This document shows, piece after piece, positions 25,049 through 34,826 of a DNA stretch of 64,000 nt (positions are counted from its first letter, which is position 1; every line of letters starts with the position of its first letter). Source of the stretch: Pedobacter endophyticus (lineage in GTDB: Bacteria > Bacteroidota > Bacteroidia > Sphingobacteriales > Sphingobacteriaceae); the NCBI RefSeq assembly GCF_015679185.1, contig NZ_CP064939.1, positions 3,224,001 through 3,288,000 of the forward strand, in the 5' to 3' direction. The position numbers and the translations under genes were made by a program. The notes under the pieces are model-generated. The model was given only the letters and a program-made list of their open reading frames with translations. It had not been told where the DNA came from and searched no databases.

Positions 25049-27419
25049 AGAGGCTTCCCCCCATAAACGGATCTGTTGTAGTAATTTCTCCAGTTTCTAT
25101 TTTACCTGCATAGCGGTGTTTAAAAGTCGTGTTTCCCGCTTGAACAATACTGAAATCGTACCAATGCGCATTTTTCGATAAATCTAAAGCCACTTTTGTG
25201 GTCGATTTCGCTTTCAAATTGATATTTTGGGTTGGCTTTTTATACTTGTTATCAATAATTTGAAGGCTAACAGGCACCGCTGCTTTGTTCTCGATAGAAA
25301 AAACCAAATTGCCCGAAAGCTTTTTGGCTACCAACCCGCTTTGTTCTGCGGTGGCCTTAATCGTAATGAGCGGATTTTCCTTATTGCCCACAAAGTGCCG
25401 ATAAAAGCCGTTCGGTCCGGTAACGCTCAAATCGTAAATTTCGTTGTCAAAATCTTCGATATTGATCTTGTCTGTCAGCGTGTCGCCAGCCTTTACTGCG
25501 TATGCCCAAAATTTTCCCTGCACGCCTTTAAAACTGGCTGCTGAGTTCATATTAAATGGTGCGCCAACAGTTTCCCATTCGCTGCCAAAGGGCATTTTTA
25601 CGGATTGAAAACTAACCTCAATTTCATTGCCTGCAAGGTTGGCATCCGCTAATAAATGGTAAGGAAGCGCACAGGCAGGTTTCGTTCCTTTTTCCTGGCT
25701 TGGTGCATGAACGGAGGTTTGTGTAGAAAAGGACTCATGTTGGTTAATTTTGGCAACCTCACCCTTATTTAACGCCGTTGGCCCCACTTGCGGCGGTTTG
25801 TTTCTGGCGTTGCCGATGCTGGTAACTACAGCGGCTCTTTTTAACGCTTCGGGCGAGTGAAGTGCTTCGCCATTGTAGGGGCGAAATACCGAGCTTAAAT
25901 CGCCACACATGGCCCTGCGCCAATCGCTGATATTATTACTTTTCACATTTTTCCCGGTCCTTTTGTTTAGCCATTTCTCCATAAACATCAGCGATGAAGT
26001 ATGGTCGAACACCTGCGAGTTTACAAATCCTCCCTTGCTCCACGGCGAAGCAATAACCATGGGCACACGATAACCCAAACCGATCGGACTGCCCTTTCTG
26101 GGCTCAAAGTCTGTAGCAAAATCAATTCCGGCCGACACTTTGCCGCTCGAGGCATCGCCCGGATTTGGCACCACAAAAGGTGGTTGATGGTCGAAATAGC
26201 CATCATTTTCATCGTAGGTTAATACAAAAATGGTTTTCTTCCAAACCTCGGGGTTTTTGGTCAAAATATCCAATGCTTCGCTAACGTACCAGGTTCCGTA
26301 AAGCGGCGAGCTGGTATGGTCTGAAAAGCGTTGGGGCGCCACCAACCACGAAACCGTAGGCAATTTCCCTTCGTCAACATCTTTTCTAAACTGGTGAAAA
26401 ATGTCGCCTTTTGGCAGGTTAATTGTTTCTTTTTCTCCCTTATCGTTGGTAAAGGTAAATGGCGCCAGTTCTAAATAGTCTTTTTGCGAAATATTGGTGG
26501 TGAAAGCCTTATCAATCAGGTTTTTCTCCTTCTGAGAAAGCTTATCGTATTTTGCCTGCACTTCTTCGGGCGTAAGCGCTGGTTTAACAGTATTATCGCC
26601 ATTTTTTCTGAAATAAGCAGAAAGCTTTACATTGTGCCTGCTGATGTATTCTACCGGATTATCGCCATAGTTTCCCAGCCAATCGTCTACCTCGCCCTCC
26701 GGCAATCGCGATGTCCAAAGTTCATTTTGGTAAATTCTCCAGTCAATGCCATTATCCTCAAGCGTTTCTTGAAATGTAGGCCAGTCTACAAATACATTGT
26801 TTTGCGATTCGGCCTGATCGTTGTTAACAACCGCAACTTTATTGGCACTTTTTTCGCCACGGACAGTTCCCGTAAAAAAGAATAAACGATTTGGCGTTGT
26901 ACCTGTTAACGAAGAACAAAAATGCTGATCGCACACCGTAAATGCATCGGCTAGTGCGTAATAAAACGGCACATCGGCCCTTTTATAATACGATAATGTC
27001 ATTGGCCCTTTTACGGGAAGCCATTTATCATACTTGCCCCCGTTACGAGCCGCCACCTGATCGTTCCACGAGTGAGGCAAACCACCCTGCCAGGTAATTT
27101 TTGTTTTGTTGATATCAACATGAAATGGCGCATAGGTGTAGCCCTGCCCATCCTTTTGCAACCAAACCTTGTTGCCGTCTGGCTGAATGTGCGGATGTGG
27201 CTCGTTAAAGCCTCTAACCCCTTTTAAACTGCCGAACATGTGGTCGAACGACCGATTTTCTTGCATTAAAAATACGATGTGTTCCGCATCGTAAAACGTA
27301 CTGCCGGGATCGGCATTGATTGCCATGGCCTTTAACACCGAGCTGGGCAGGGTGTTGGCCATTCCCGTAGCACCGGCGAGCATGGCCGCCTTTTTTAAAA
27401 ATTCTCTACGTGAGTCCAT
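25047..27419 (-). CDS. Secreted phosphocholine-specific phospholipase C
   Basis: A 790-residue phosphoesterase that should release phosphocholine from phosphatidylcholine or sphingomyelin. The N-terminus is a Tat-type signal (MDSRREFLKKAAMLAGATG; twin arginine at residues 4-5). The catalytic domain shows the family start HIVFLMQENRSFDHMFG, then TPNRLFFFTGT, LTYDENDGYFDH and ASPWSKGGFVNS. Two C-terminal DUF756-type beta domains follow (about residues 590-790). The GDPD-GH16 gene is next upstream on the same strand, separated by about 300 bases of repeat sequence. Confidence 0.93.
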   Translation of the reverse strand: MDSRREFLKKAAMLAGATGMANTLPSSVLKAMAINADPGSTFYDAEHIVFLMQENRSFDHMFGSLKGVRGFNEPHPHIQPDGNKVWLQKDGQGYTYAPFHVDINKTKITWQGGLPHSWNDQVAARNGGKYDKWLPVKGPMTLSYYKRADVPFYYALADAFTVCDQHFCSSLTGTTPNRLFFFTGTVRGEKSANKVAVVNNDQAESQNNVFVDWPTFQETLEDNGIDWRIYQNELWTSRLPEGEVDDWLGNYGDNPVEYISRHNVKLSAYFRKNGDNTVKPALTPEEVQAKYDKLSQKEKNLIDKAFTTNISQKDYLELAPFTFTNDKGEKETINLPKGDIFHQFRKDVDEGKLPTVSWLVAPQRFSDHTSSPLYGTWYVSEALDILTKNPEVWKKTIFVLTYDENDGYFDHQPPFVVPNPGDASSGKVSAGIDFATDFEPRKGSPIGLGYRVPMVIASPWSKGGFVNSQVFDHTSSLMFMEKWLNKRTGKNVKSNNISDWRRAMCGDLSSVFRPYNGEALHSPEALKRAAVVTSIGNARNKPPQVGPTALNKGEVAKINQHESFSTQTSVHAPSQEKGTKPACALPYHLLADANLAGNEIEVSFQSVKMPFGSEWETVGAPFNMNSAASFKGVQGKFWAYAVKAGDTLTDKINIEDFDNEIYDLSVTGPNGFYRHFVGNKENPLITIKATAEQSGLVAKKLSGNLVFSIENKAAVPVSLQIIDNKYKKPTQNINLKAKSTTKVALDLSKNAHWYDFSIVQAGNTTFKHRYAGKIETGEITTTDPFMGGSL

Positions 27420-27539
27420 AAATATACAATATAGCTTAGATACTGCAATGTAGGAAAAAAGTCGTGAGTGTTCAGTCTTGAATCAGGGCCTTTAGACGTA
27501 AAATAATTGCGATTTAAAACAGGTTTTTCAAGATTAAAG

Positions 27540-27721
27540 GATTTTTAGGATGAAACGTTCGAGTACGTCATCATTTCGAAGCGCAGCCTTTTGCCCAAAG
27601 GGATGCCTTGGGCACAGCTCCGGGAGAAATCTCTCCGCCACGCACCACTTGCTTTAGTTTGTGCCAATGGGCAATAGCTATCTCAACCGATGGAAAATCA
27701 GTTGTCGGTATGACGCGGTGT
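27540..27721. repeat. Family-E repeat, uninterrupted copy
   Basis: GTCATCATTTCGAAGCGCAG, then AAGGGATGCCTTGGGCACAG, CTCCGGGAGAAATCTCTCCG, then CACTTGCTTTAGTTTGTGCCAA. The same word order occurs at 33840-34160, where a 207-base element interrupts it. Placed between the PLC start and the GDPD-GH16 stop. No gene here. Confidence 0.65.
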
Positions 27722-29224
27722 TTACTTCTGATAAACCCTTACATAATCGACTTTCATTGTTGCCGGAAATATCGATTCGTCAACGCCTTTTTTACCTCCC
27801 CAACCACCACCAACGGCAACATTTAAAATAAGGTGGAAATTTTGATCGAAAGGCCATTCGGGCGCACCCTTTCCTGTGTTTTTAAAGCTGAAATACTTTT
27901 CATCGTCAACAAAGAAATCCATTCTGTCTTCGTACCATTCAATGGCGTACACATGATACGAATTGTAAGGATTTATTTTAACCGCCTTGCCAACCTGGGT
28001 ATGTATTACATGGTTAAACCTTTCAGTATGTACTGTACCATACACGCTATCAGGCTCGTAACCAACATGTTCCATAATATCAATTTCGCCGCTTTTGGGC
28101 CAACTGCCATATTTCCACTCGGTTGGGAGTGCCCAAATTGCTGGCCACAGTCCGCGGCCCTTCGGCAACATCGCCCTTACCTCCACTCTTCCGTACTTAA
28201 AATCGAACTTGTTTTTGGTCACCAGCCTGGCCGAAGTGTAATGGTTGTTTTCCTTATTTTCTTTGAGTACATTGATGTTCAAATTCCCTTTTTTAACCAC
28301 TGCATTTGCGGTATCGGCATCGGTGTAGTACTGCAACTCATTATTTCCCCAGCCTTTTCCGCCTACATCGTAACTCCAGTTCTTACTTAATGGCAGGCCG
28401 GCATCGTCAAATTCATCTGCCCACTTCAGTTTCCATCCCGTTTTTACTGGTGTTTTTTTTAGCTCCTCAAAAACCATCTCCGGTTCATTGGTCGTAATGT
28501 AATCAACCCGATGTGCGAGCAACCACTGCACCTCCGGAACCGTATTTACCGTCCATGCATTAACCGTTAAGCCCAATCGGTGCGCATTTTCAATCCAGCC
28601 ATCTTTTTGGTACACACTGTAATGGTAATCAACCCCCGTTAGTTTGTCGGCTTTCATCTGCTCGGCACTAATATCGCCTTTTAAATAAGCAACTTTGGCT
28701 TTGGGCAGAAGTTCGAGTATGCGCTTGCAATAATCGTAATCGAAGCTGATGTATTCCATCCAATCGGACACGCCGATTTTTTTCACCATTTCGATGCATT
28801 TATTGGTAACATCAATCCCGCGTTCTTTGCTTATCAGCGATGGCTTTATCTCTAAAATGAGCTTCGTTCCCTTTTGTTTCTTACCTGCTCGTAAATAAGC
28901 CTCAAGCGTCGGAATTTTTTCTCCGTTACTCATCGTTTTGGTTAACAACTCCTGGTAAGTCACTTTCTCAATAGTTAAGCCCTCAAATTCTGGGTCGTGG
29001 TTAACTACCAAAACCTGGTCTGAGGTCATCCACACATCAAATTCCGACCCATAACAGCCTAGCTTCGCAGCTTCATTTAAAGAGGCGATTGAATTTTGCG
29101 GAAAATTATTTTTCTTCCAGGCCCCGCGATGGGCAATTACCTGGTTATTATTCCAGTTAAACTTTTGAGCGAATGTGGCTGTAAAAATGAACAACATTAA
29201 AGCAGATATAAGTATTCGTTTCAT
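27722..29224 (-). CDS. Fusion of glycerophosphodiester phosphodiesterase and GH16 glycoside hydrolase
   Basis: A 500-residue secreted protein; the start at 29224 (MKRILISALMLFI) gives a clean signal peptide ending at TFAQ. Residues about 25-265 are a GDPD TIM barrel (VIAHRGAWKKNNFPQNSIAS, GSEFDVWMTSDQVLVVNHDP, LILEIKPS, VNAWTVNT, DYITTNEPE), which hydrolyses glycerophosphodiesters. Residues about 270-500 are a laminarinase-like GH16 beta-jellyroll with the catalytic motif GEIDIMEH near residues 379-386. Both active sites look intact. The pairing in one chain is unusual. A -7 box TAATTTTG lies at 29249-29256. Confidence 0.92.
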   Translation of the reverse strand: MKRILISALMLFIFTATFAQKFNWNNNQVIAHRGAWKKNNFPQNSIASLNEAAKLGCYGSEFDVWMTSDQVLVVNHDPEFEGLTIEKVTYQELLTKTMSNGEKIPTLEAYLRAGKKQKGTKLILEIKPSLISKERGIDVTNKCIEMVKKIGVSDWMEYISFDYDYCKRILELLPKAKVAYLKGDISAEQMKADKLTGVDYHYSVYQKDGWIENAHRLGLTVNAWTVNTVPEVQWLLAHRVDYITTNEPEMVFEELKKTPVKTGWKLKWADEFDDAGLPLSKNWSYDVGGKGWGNNELQYYTDADTANAVVKKGNLNINVLKENKENNHYTSARLVTKNKFDFKYGRVEVRAMLPKGRGLWPAIWALPTEWKYGSWPKSGEIDIMEHVGYEPDSVYGTVHTERFNHVIHTQVGKAVKINPYNSYHVYAIEWYEDRMDFFVDDEKYFSFKNTGKGAPEWPFDQNFHLILNVAVGGGWGGKKGVDESIFPATMKVDYVRVYQK

Positions 29225-29248
29225 ATTTGGGATGATTACACAAAAAAT

Positions 29249-29256
29249 CAAAATTA
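29249..29256 (-). promoter_or_regulatory. -7 box TAATTTTG of the GDPD-GH16 gene
   Basis: Perfect TAnnTTTG on the minus strand, 24 bases before the chosen ATG; it lies at the alternative upstream start, which it therefore disfavours. Confidence 0.5.
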
Positions 29257-29545
29257 GATTTTTATCGGTACAGTAGCTTGAAATCTATGTAACCTTTGTA
29301 TTAACAACAAGATAGGAAATCTATCATTATCTGGCTTAAAAAATCGCAAAATGCACCTTATAGCTATTTTTACAAACTTTTAGGTTAAATACGCTCGTCT
29401 GCTTCCTTTTTGTCTGCCGAGCGCAACGGGAATGATATAAAAATCAGCGGGTTTGAAGGGTTGCGCTAATTAATTTGAAATAAAGGCGTTACCTTATCAA
29501 AGGTTTCTTTTAATTGATTGGAACAATTTTTACATTTACGGTGAT

Positions 29546-32500
29546 ATGGTGAGCAATAACTACAGCGATTTATTAAGCAAGATTGATGAGTTTATCCGTA
29601 AATTTTATTTAAACAAAATTTTGCGGGGAAGCATTTATGCTGCAGCAATATTAGTAGCCCTGTATTTAATTGTCTTTCTCGGCTTCTACTACCTTAATCC
29701 CTCGGCCGGCTTTAAAACATTCGTTTTCTTTGGTTATTTGGTGGTGGGAGCACTTTTGATTGGCTTTTTGGTGATCAAACCCTTATTGTCGATGTTAAAA
29801 CTGGGCGAACATTTGTCGTTCGATGAAGCATCGGTTATCATCGGAAATCACTTTACCGATATTAAGGATAAACTGCTAAACACTTTGCAACTTCATCAGC
29901 TTGCACAAGATGGCCCTGAGCATAACCAACTGATTTTGGCCAGCATCGATCAGAAAATTTTGGCGCTGAAACCAATTCCATTCAACACGGCGGTTAGCAT
30001 AAACGACAACAGAAAGTATTTGAAATACCTGATTGGCCCATTGTCTATCATTTTGTTAATTGGACTAATCGCCCCTGCAATTTTACGCGAAGGAACATAT
30101 AGCTTTCTGAAATATGACGAATACATTGCCCCAAAAGCGCCGTTTAGTTTTATCATTTTAAATAAGCACTTAACGGCAATTCAAGGCGATGATTTAACCA
30201 TCAACCTGAAATTGGAAGGCAATCAGTTTCCTGCCGAAATGTATGTTGAGGATGGAAAAAACACGTATAAACTCGAGAAGGAAGCCATTAGCAGGTTCAA
30301 TTATCGCATTAAGAATATACAGGGAAATAAAAAGCTGATTTTTAAGGGTGGCGGCTTCAACTCTTCTGCTTTCGCAATCACCGTTAAACCCCGCCCCGAA
30401 TTGTTAGATGCAACTGCAACGCTTACTTACCCCGCCTACCTGGGCAAGCCACACGAAACAATTTCGAACGTGGGCGATATGCTCTTGCCCGAAGGTACCC
30501 GCGTGGCCTGGAGTTTTAAGACGCAACAAAGCAGCGCACTTTTATTTGTGCTAAACGGAACCGAAAACGTTCTAAAAGTCGATGGAAACCAATCTAAGTT
30601 CAATGCAACAATTAAAAACAATTCGAAATACAGCATCAGTCCGAAAAATGATTTTGTAGCCTTGAAAGATTCGCTTTCGCACCAGATCACGGTGATTAAA
30701 GATCAATCGCCCGCAATTCAGGTCGAAGAAAAACAAGATTCAATAAGCACAAAAGCAGTGTATTTTACTGGTCAGGTAACTGACGATTATGGCTTTAGCA
30801 GGCTCAGTTTTAAATACAATATCAAAGAGAACAATAAAATTTTAGCTAGGGTAAGCAAAAACATCGCCATTAAGGCAAATGCTACCGAAAACACCTTTTT
30901 CTATTTCTGGGATTTGAAAACAGCACCCGCGAAGCCGGGACAAGAAATTGAATATTATTTTGAGGTTGCCGATAACGACGGTGTAAATGGCGCAAAGGTT
31001 ACCCGTTCGGAGATAAAGACATTTAAACAGCCCACAAAGGCTGAAACCGCCGAGCAGGTTAATGCCAGTAACAACGCACTTAAACAGAAGATGCAATCGG
31101 CCATTCGCCTGGCAAACACCATCGAAAAGGAAAGTAAAAAAGTAGCCGAAAGCCTGATCGATAAGAAACAAATTTCGTTTGAAGATAAAAAGCAAATTGA
31201 AGCGCTATTAGACAAACAAAAGCAGTTAGAGGACGCGGTTAAAGAAATTAAGGAGCAGAACGACAAAAATATTCAGCAGCAGGAAGACCAAAAGCAAACG
31301 GACGAACTTTTAGAGAAACAAAAGCAGATTAAAGACCTGTTTGACAACGTGCTTGACGAGAAAACCAAGGAACTTTTGCAGAAGTTGCAGAACCTGATGA
31401 ACGAGCGCAACAAAGACCAAACGCAGAATGAACTTTCGAAAATGCAATTGGATAATAAAACGCTCAAAAATGAACTTGACCGCATTTTAGAACTGTATAA
31501 ACAACTGGAGTTTGAACAGAATCTTCAGAATAATATCGACCGTTTAGATGAATTGGCGAAGGAACAAAAGCAGCTTGGCAAAGAATCGTTAGAGAAGAAA
31601 AGGGACAACGAGTCGCTGAAACAAAAGCAAGACGCCTTGAACAAGGAAATGAACGATTTGAAAGAAGATTTAAAAAAGCTTGAGGAAAAAAACCAAACGC
31701 TCGAAAAGCCAAACCCTTTTGAAAACCCCGAGAAAGAGGTGAGCGATATTCAAAAAGAACAGCAAAGCAGTAAGGATGCGCTGGATAAAAAAGATGCTAA
31801 AGGTGCGAGCGAGAAGCAACAAAAAGCGGGGGAAAAGATGGAACAACTCTCGAAAAAAATGAGCGAAATGCAGCAGCAGGGTGAAGAAATGGAGAATAAC
31901 CTGAATGCGAAAGAGCTGCGCAAATTGCTCGAAAACTTGTTAACTACCTCCTTCGATCAGGAAAAAGTGATGTTGGCCCTTAAAAGGGTAAGCGTTACAG
32001 ATCCATCGTACACTACAAACGTTCAGAAACAACGAAGCATAAAAGACAACCTGAAAACGATTGCTGATAGTCTGTATGCCTTAAGTAAACGTGTGCCACA
32101 AATCGAATCGACGGTTAATGAAGAAATGAATAAGATCAACTTCAACCTTGATAAGAGTTTGGAAAGCCTCGGCGACCGCAGGACGCCTGAAGCAAATCGG
32201 TATCAGCAGTTTACAATGACATCGATAAACAACCTGAGTTTGATGTTGAGCGAAGCGCTGAACCAATTGCAGAACATGCAAAAAAATGCCAAATCGGGAA
32301 GCGGAAAGAAGCAAAAAACAGGCATGAAACAGCTTTCTCAAATGCAGGAGCAACTGAACAAAAATATGCAAAAAGCCCGCGAACAAATGCAAAAGTCAGG
32401 CGGCAATCAGGGTAAAGTGGGCAAAGGACAAATGAGCGAAGAATTTGGTAAAATGGCGCAGCAACAGCAAATGATTCGTCAGGCATTGGAGAAAATCAAT

Positions 32501-32863
32501 CGTGAAGAAAATAAAGATGGATCTGGGAAGATGGGCAATTTAAACGAGGCCATCAAAGAGATGAAGCAGACGGAAAGCGATTTGGTAAATAAACGTTTGC
32601 AGCAAGAAACCTTAAACAGACAGAAAGAACTTTTGACGAAGCTTTTAGAAGCAGAAAAAGCAGAGCGTGACCAAGAGGAAGACTCAAAACGCGAAAGTAA
32701 ATCGGCGAAACAGTTTCCACCATCGTATCAAAAAATGCTCGACGATTTTAAGAAACAGCAGCAAAATGGAAGCGATATGCTCCAAAAAGTCCCTGCTGGC
32801 CTAAATTATTACTACAAAAACAAAGTTGCCGAATATTTAAAGGCATTGAACGGTGGAAGTTAA
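29546..32863 (+). CDS. DUF4175 family large coiled-coil membrane protein
   Basis: An 1105-residue protein. Near the N-terminus are two membrane helices (IYAAAILVALYLIVFLGFYY and VFFGYLVVGALLIGFLVI) and a third at about 160-180 (IGPLSIILLIGLIAPAIL). A periplasmic beta-rich part (about 190-500) follows. The second half is extremely rich in Lys, Glu and Gln with long heptad coiled coils (KQKQLEDAVKEIKEQNDKN and similar). This is the Bacteroidota DUF4175 architecture. Function unknown; the size and coiled coils suggest a structural or scaffold role. Confidence 0.87.
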   Translation: MVSNNYSDLLSKIDEFIRKFYLNKILRGSIYAAAILVALYLIVFLGFYYLNPSAGFKTFVFFGYLVVGALLIGFLVIKPLLSMLKLGEHLSFDEASVIIGNHFTDIKDKLLNTLQLHQLAQDGPEHNQLILASIDQKILALKPIPFNTAVSINDNRKYLKYLIGPLSIILLIGLIAPAILREGTYSFLKYDEYIAPKAPFSFIILNKHLTAIQGDDLTINLKLEGNQFPAEMYVEDGKNTYKLEKEAISRFNYRIKNIQGNKKLIFKGGGFNSSAFAITVKPRPELLDATATLTYPAYLGKPHETISNVGDMLLPEGTRVAWSFKTQQSSALLFVLNGTENVLKVDGNQSKFNATIKNNSKYSISPKNDFVALKDSLSHQITVIKDQSPAIQVEEKQDSISTKAVYFTGQVTDDYGFSRLSFKYNIKENNKILARVSKNIAIKANATENTFFYFWDLKTAPAKPGQEIEYYFEVADNDGVNGAKVTRSEIKTFKQPTKAETAEQVNASNNALKQKMQSAIRLANTIEKESKKVAESLIDKKQISFEDKKQIEALLDKQKQLEDAVKEIKEQNDKNIQQQEDQKQTDELLEKQKQIKDLFDNVLDEKTKELLQKLQNLMNERNKDQTQNELSKMQLDNKTLKNELDRILELYKQLEFEQNLQNNIDRLDELAKEQKQLGKESLEKKRDNESLKQKQDALNKEMNDLKEDLKKLEEKNQTLEKPNPFENPEKEVSDIQKEQQSSKDALDKKDAKGASEKQQKAGEKMEQLSKKMSEMQQQGEEMENNLNAKELRKLLENLLTTSFDQEKVMLALKRVSVTDPSYTTNVQKQRSIKDNLKTIADSLYALSKRVPQIESTVNEEMNKINFNLDKSLESLGDRRTPEANRYQQFTMTSINNLSLMLSEALNQLQNMQKNAKSGSGKKQKTGMKQLSQMQEQLNKNMQKAREQMQKSGGNQGKVGKGQMSEEFGKMAQQQQMIRQALEKINREENKDGSGKMGNLNEAIKEMKQTESDLVNKRLQQETLNRQKELLTKLLEAEKAERDQEEDSKRESKSAKQFPPSYQKMLDDFKKQQQNGSDMLQKVPAGLNYYYKNKVAEYLKALNGGS

Positions 32864-33369
32864 ATTGTTGTAGGTTCTCCTGTCATTCTGATGGGTAATT
32901 ATTGGAATAAAATCAATATGAGTGACATTGTTTTAGCAAAATACGCTAAGAGGCGGCGTCATTTCGAGCGTAGCCGAGAAATCTTATTCAAGGTTCAAAG
33001 ATTTCTCCTCCATAGGAGCTCCTTTGGAGCACTTCGGTCGAATCCGATAGCTATCGGATGACGATTTTTAACGTCAATGATGGGAACGACAAATCCGAAA
33101 GCGATGGATGCAAAACGCCAACCAACCACTGCCCAAAAAGGGACGTGAGTCGACTAAAAACGAGTGGGTAATCAGTAACGGATGCTTCCCCGTGATTTGG
33201 GACAGGCTGTGCCTCAACATCGAACTCGCTGAGGATAACAACTGACAACACTAGCCCCAAAACGCTGAGTTGCCCCACTTATTCACCATTTACGTTGGTG
33301 CTTTATTTAAGTTAGTATGCTATCATCCAAAGATTCTTCACTGCGATCAGAATGACAAAGTATTTTCCT
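32864..33369. repeat. Repeat-containing intergenic region
   Basis: Starts with GTCATTCTGATGGG, then AATCAATATGAGTGACATTG and GGCGTCATTTCGAGCGTAGC, the 18-bp palindrome ATCCGATAGCTATCGGAT (33042-33059), and a half family-A arm (GATTCTTCACTGCGATCAG, 33334 on). The 33070-33330 stretch shows nothing I can identify. Confidence 0.65.
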
Positions 33370-33377
33370 TAAATTTG
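33370..33377 (+). promoter_or_regulatory. -7 box TAAATTTG of ybeY
   Basis: Perfect TAnnTTTG one base before the first in-frame ATG (33379). The transcript should begin about 33383, so the second ATG at 33394 is the better start. Confidence 0.6.
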
Positions 33378-33393
33378 CATGCAAAAACCCCAC

Positions 33394-33831
33394 ATGCCTG
33401 CAATTTCTTTTTTTACAGAATCAGTTAAATATAATCTTCCTCAAAAGCTCAAAGTAAAAAAGTGGATTAAAGCAACAATCGAGAAAGAAGGCTTTGAGCT
33501 AAAAGAACTTAATTTTATCTTTTGTAGCGATGAATATTTGTTGGGCATTAACCAGCAATACCTAAACCATGATACCTATACCGATATCATTACTTTCGAT
33601 AACTCAGATGAAGAAAAAGAAATCGTAAGTGACATTTTTATCAGTATCGAACGGGTTAACGAAAACGCGAAAACCTTCGGGACAAACGAATTCGATGAGG
33701 TTTGCCGAATTATGGTGCACGGAACCTTGCACCTGCTCGGCTACAAAGACAAAGGCAAAGCGGCAAAAACGTTAATGACACAGAAAGAGGACGAATACCT
33801 GGCGTATAGAAGCGAAGCGGGACTGATTTAA
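33394..33831 (+). CDS. ybeY: Endoribonuclease YbeY, rRNA maturation factor
   Basis: A 145-residue metal-dependent RNase for 16S rRNA 3-prime-end processing and ribosome quality control. The signature is HGTLHLLGYKDKG. The classical family motif has three histidines (HGxLHLxGYDH); here the third is replaced by Asp, a form I associate with Bacteroidota YbeY. The preceding TDIITFD segment is also conserved. The start was set to 33394 because the promoter leaves no room for the ATG at 33379. Confidence 0.9.
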   Translation: MPAISFFTESVKYNLPQKLKVKKWIKATIEKEGFELKELNFIFCSDEYLLGINQQYLNHDTYTDIITFDNSDEEKEIVSDIFISIERVNENAKTFGTNEFDEVCRIMVHGTLHLLGYKDKGKAAKTLMTQKEDEYLAYRSEAGLI

Positions 33832-33839
33832 CCCGACTA

Positions 33840-34160
33840 CATCGTCATTTCTAATTGACGCTTTTTCCCCAAGGGATGCCTTTGGCATAGCCTCCTATCG
33901 TGTGGACACATCTCGTTTTTTGCGCCGTCATTCCCGCGTAGGCGGGAATCTTAATGCTGGGCGCCCAATTTATTGCGCATTAGGATCCCTCCCGAAGCCT
34001 CGGGAAGGATGACGACCGTTCTTAGAAAACGCCATAAAATGTGTTGTCATTTTGATGATTTCAGCTCGTATAACGATATTTCAAAAATGTGTCCACACGA
34101 TAGCATAGCCTCGGGAGAAATCTATTAGCCAAACACATTTGCTTTAAGTTAGTGGTGCAA
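33840..34160. repeat. Family-E repeat interrupted by a family-D element
   Basis: The outer sequence (AAGGGATGCCTTTGGCATAG ... CGGGAGAAATCTATTAGCC ... CATTTGCTTTAAGTTAGTG) corresponds to 27540-27721. Inside it is the family-D element 33896-34102. Confidence 0.7.
33896..34102. mobile_element. Family-D MITE-like element, copy 1
   Basis: Perfect 16-bp terminal inverted repeats TATCGTGTGGACACAT (33896-33911 and inverted at 34087-34102) enclose 207 bases without a gene. A 10-bp direct repeat GCATAGCCTC lies on each side (33885-33894 and 34103-34112), as a target duplication would. The interior has GCGCCGTCATTCCCGCG, CCCAATTT, a TCCCGAAGCCTCGGGA palindrome (33990-34005) and GATGACGACCGTTC, matching the interior of copy 2 in reverse. 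Confidence 0.75.
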
Positions 34161-34781
34161 ATATAGAGACACCCCCAATCGATGAAAGATCTATTATCTT
34201 TACAATCGGGGTATTCTAGTATCTTCAAAAATACCTTAAGGAATTGTTTATACGGCATCTCTATCGGAAGAGAGACGTCTACTTATGAAGCATTACTCGC
34301 TTTTTCCCTTAGGTAAAGTAACTTAAAATTCCAGGCAACCTCTTTTCAGTATCCAGTTCGTCTGGTACTTCTTGGCGTTCGTCGATAATTAACATAAGGT
34401 GGTATAAATCTTTAACATTAGCTGCAACATTTCCCACTCCTCACAGTCTTATATACAGAACGACAGAAAGTTGAATATGAAAAGATCATAAAATCTGGTG
34501 TTATGCCGAAGGAACAATTGAGGTTCATGAGACCGATTTTCTAAGGCACAACACTAGACTGTACTTTTCATGTAGCAATACATAAAAAGAAAGTTTAGTT
34601 TTAGTTAATGATAGAAAGCAGCGGTGGAGCGAGTCCAACCGCTGTTTTCGCTTTTGTCACTTTTTTCGCTAAAGGCGAGCGCCCAATGAATTAAGGGCTA
34701 ATTTCGATCAATATTTTGCCATTTTTAAACTATCAGTGAGTGCTTTACGATAACAATTCGCACTGCCAAGATTTTTATACT
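34160..34781. other. Gene-poor region between ybeY and uup
   Basis: Apart from the possible remnant at 34309-34440 and a hairpin at 34618-34648 (AGCGGTGGA / TCCAACCGCT, followed by T-rich sequence, possibly a terminator) nothing was identified. Confidence 0.5.
34309..34440 (-). pseudogene. Possible gene remnant
   Basis: A 43-codon open stretch on the minus strand, bounded upstream by a stop, has a protein-like product containing KDLYHLMLIIDERQEVPDEL then DTEKRLPGILSYF. No start codon context or family was recognised. It may be the tail of a decayed gene in this otherwise gene-free kilobase. Confidence 0.3.
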
Positions 34782-34789
34782 TACTTTTG
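34782..34789 (+). promoter_or_regulatory. -7 box TACTTTTG of uup
   Basis: Perfect TAnnTTTG, 37 bases before the TTG start codon at 34827. Confidence 0.55.
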
Positions 34790-34826
34790 CACTAATTTTC
34801 CTTTATAAATCTGAAACTTACAAAAA

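Noticed and set aside
34061..34258. 65-codon minus-strand frame in the ybeY-uup spacer
   Set aside because: It starts in family-D/E repeat sequence and lacks protein-like composition.
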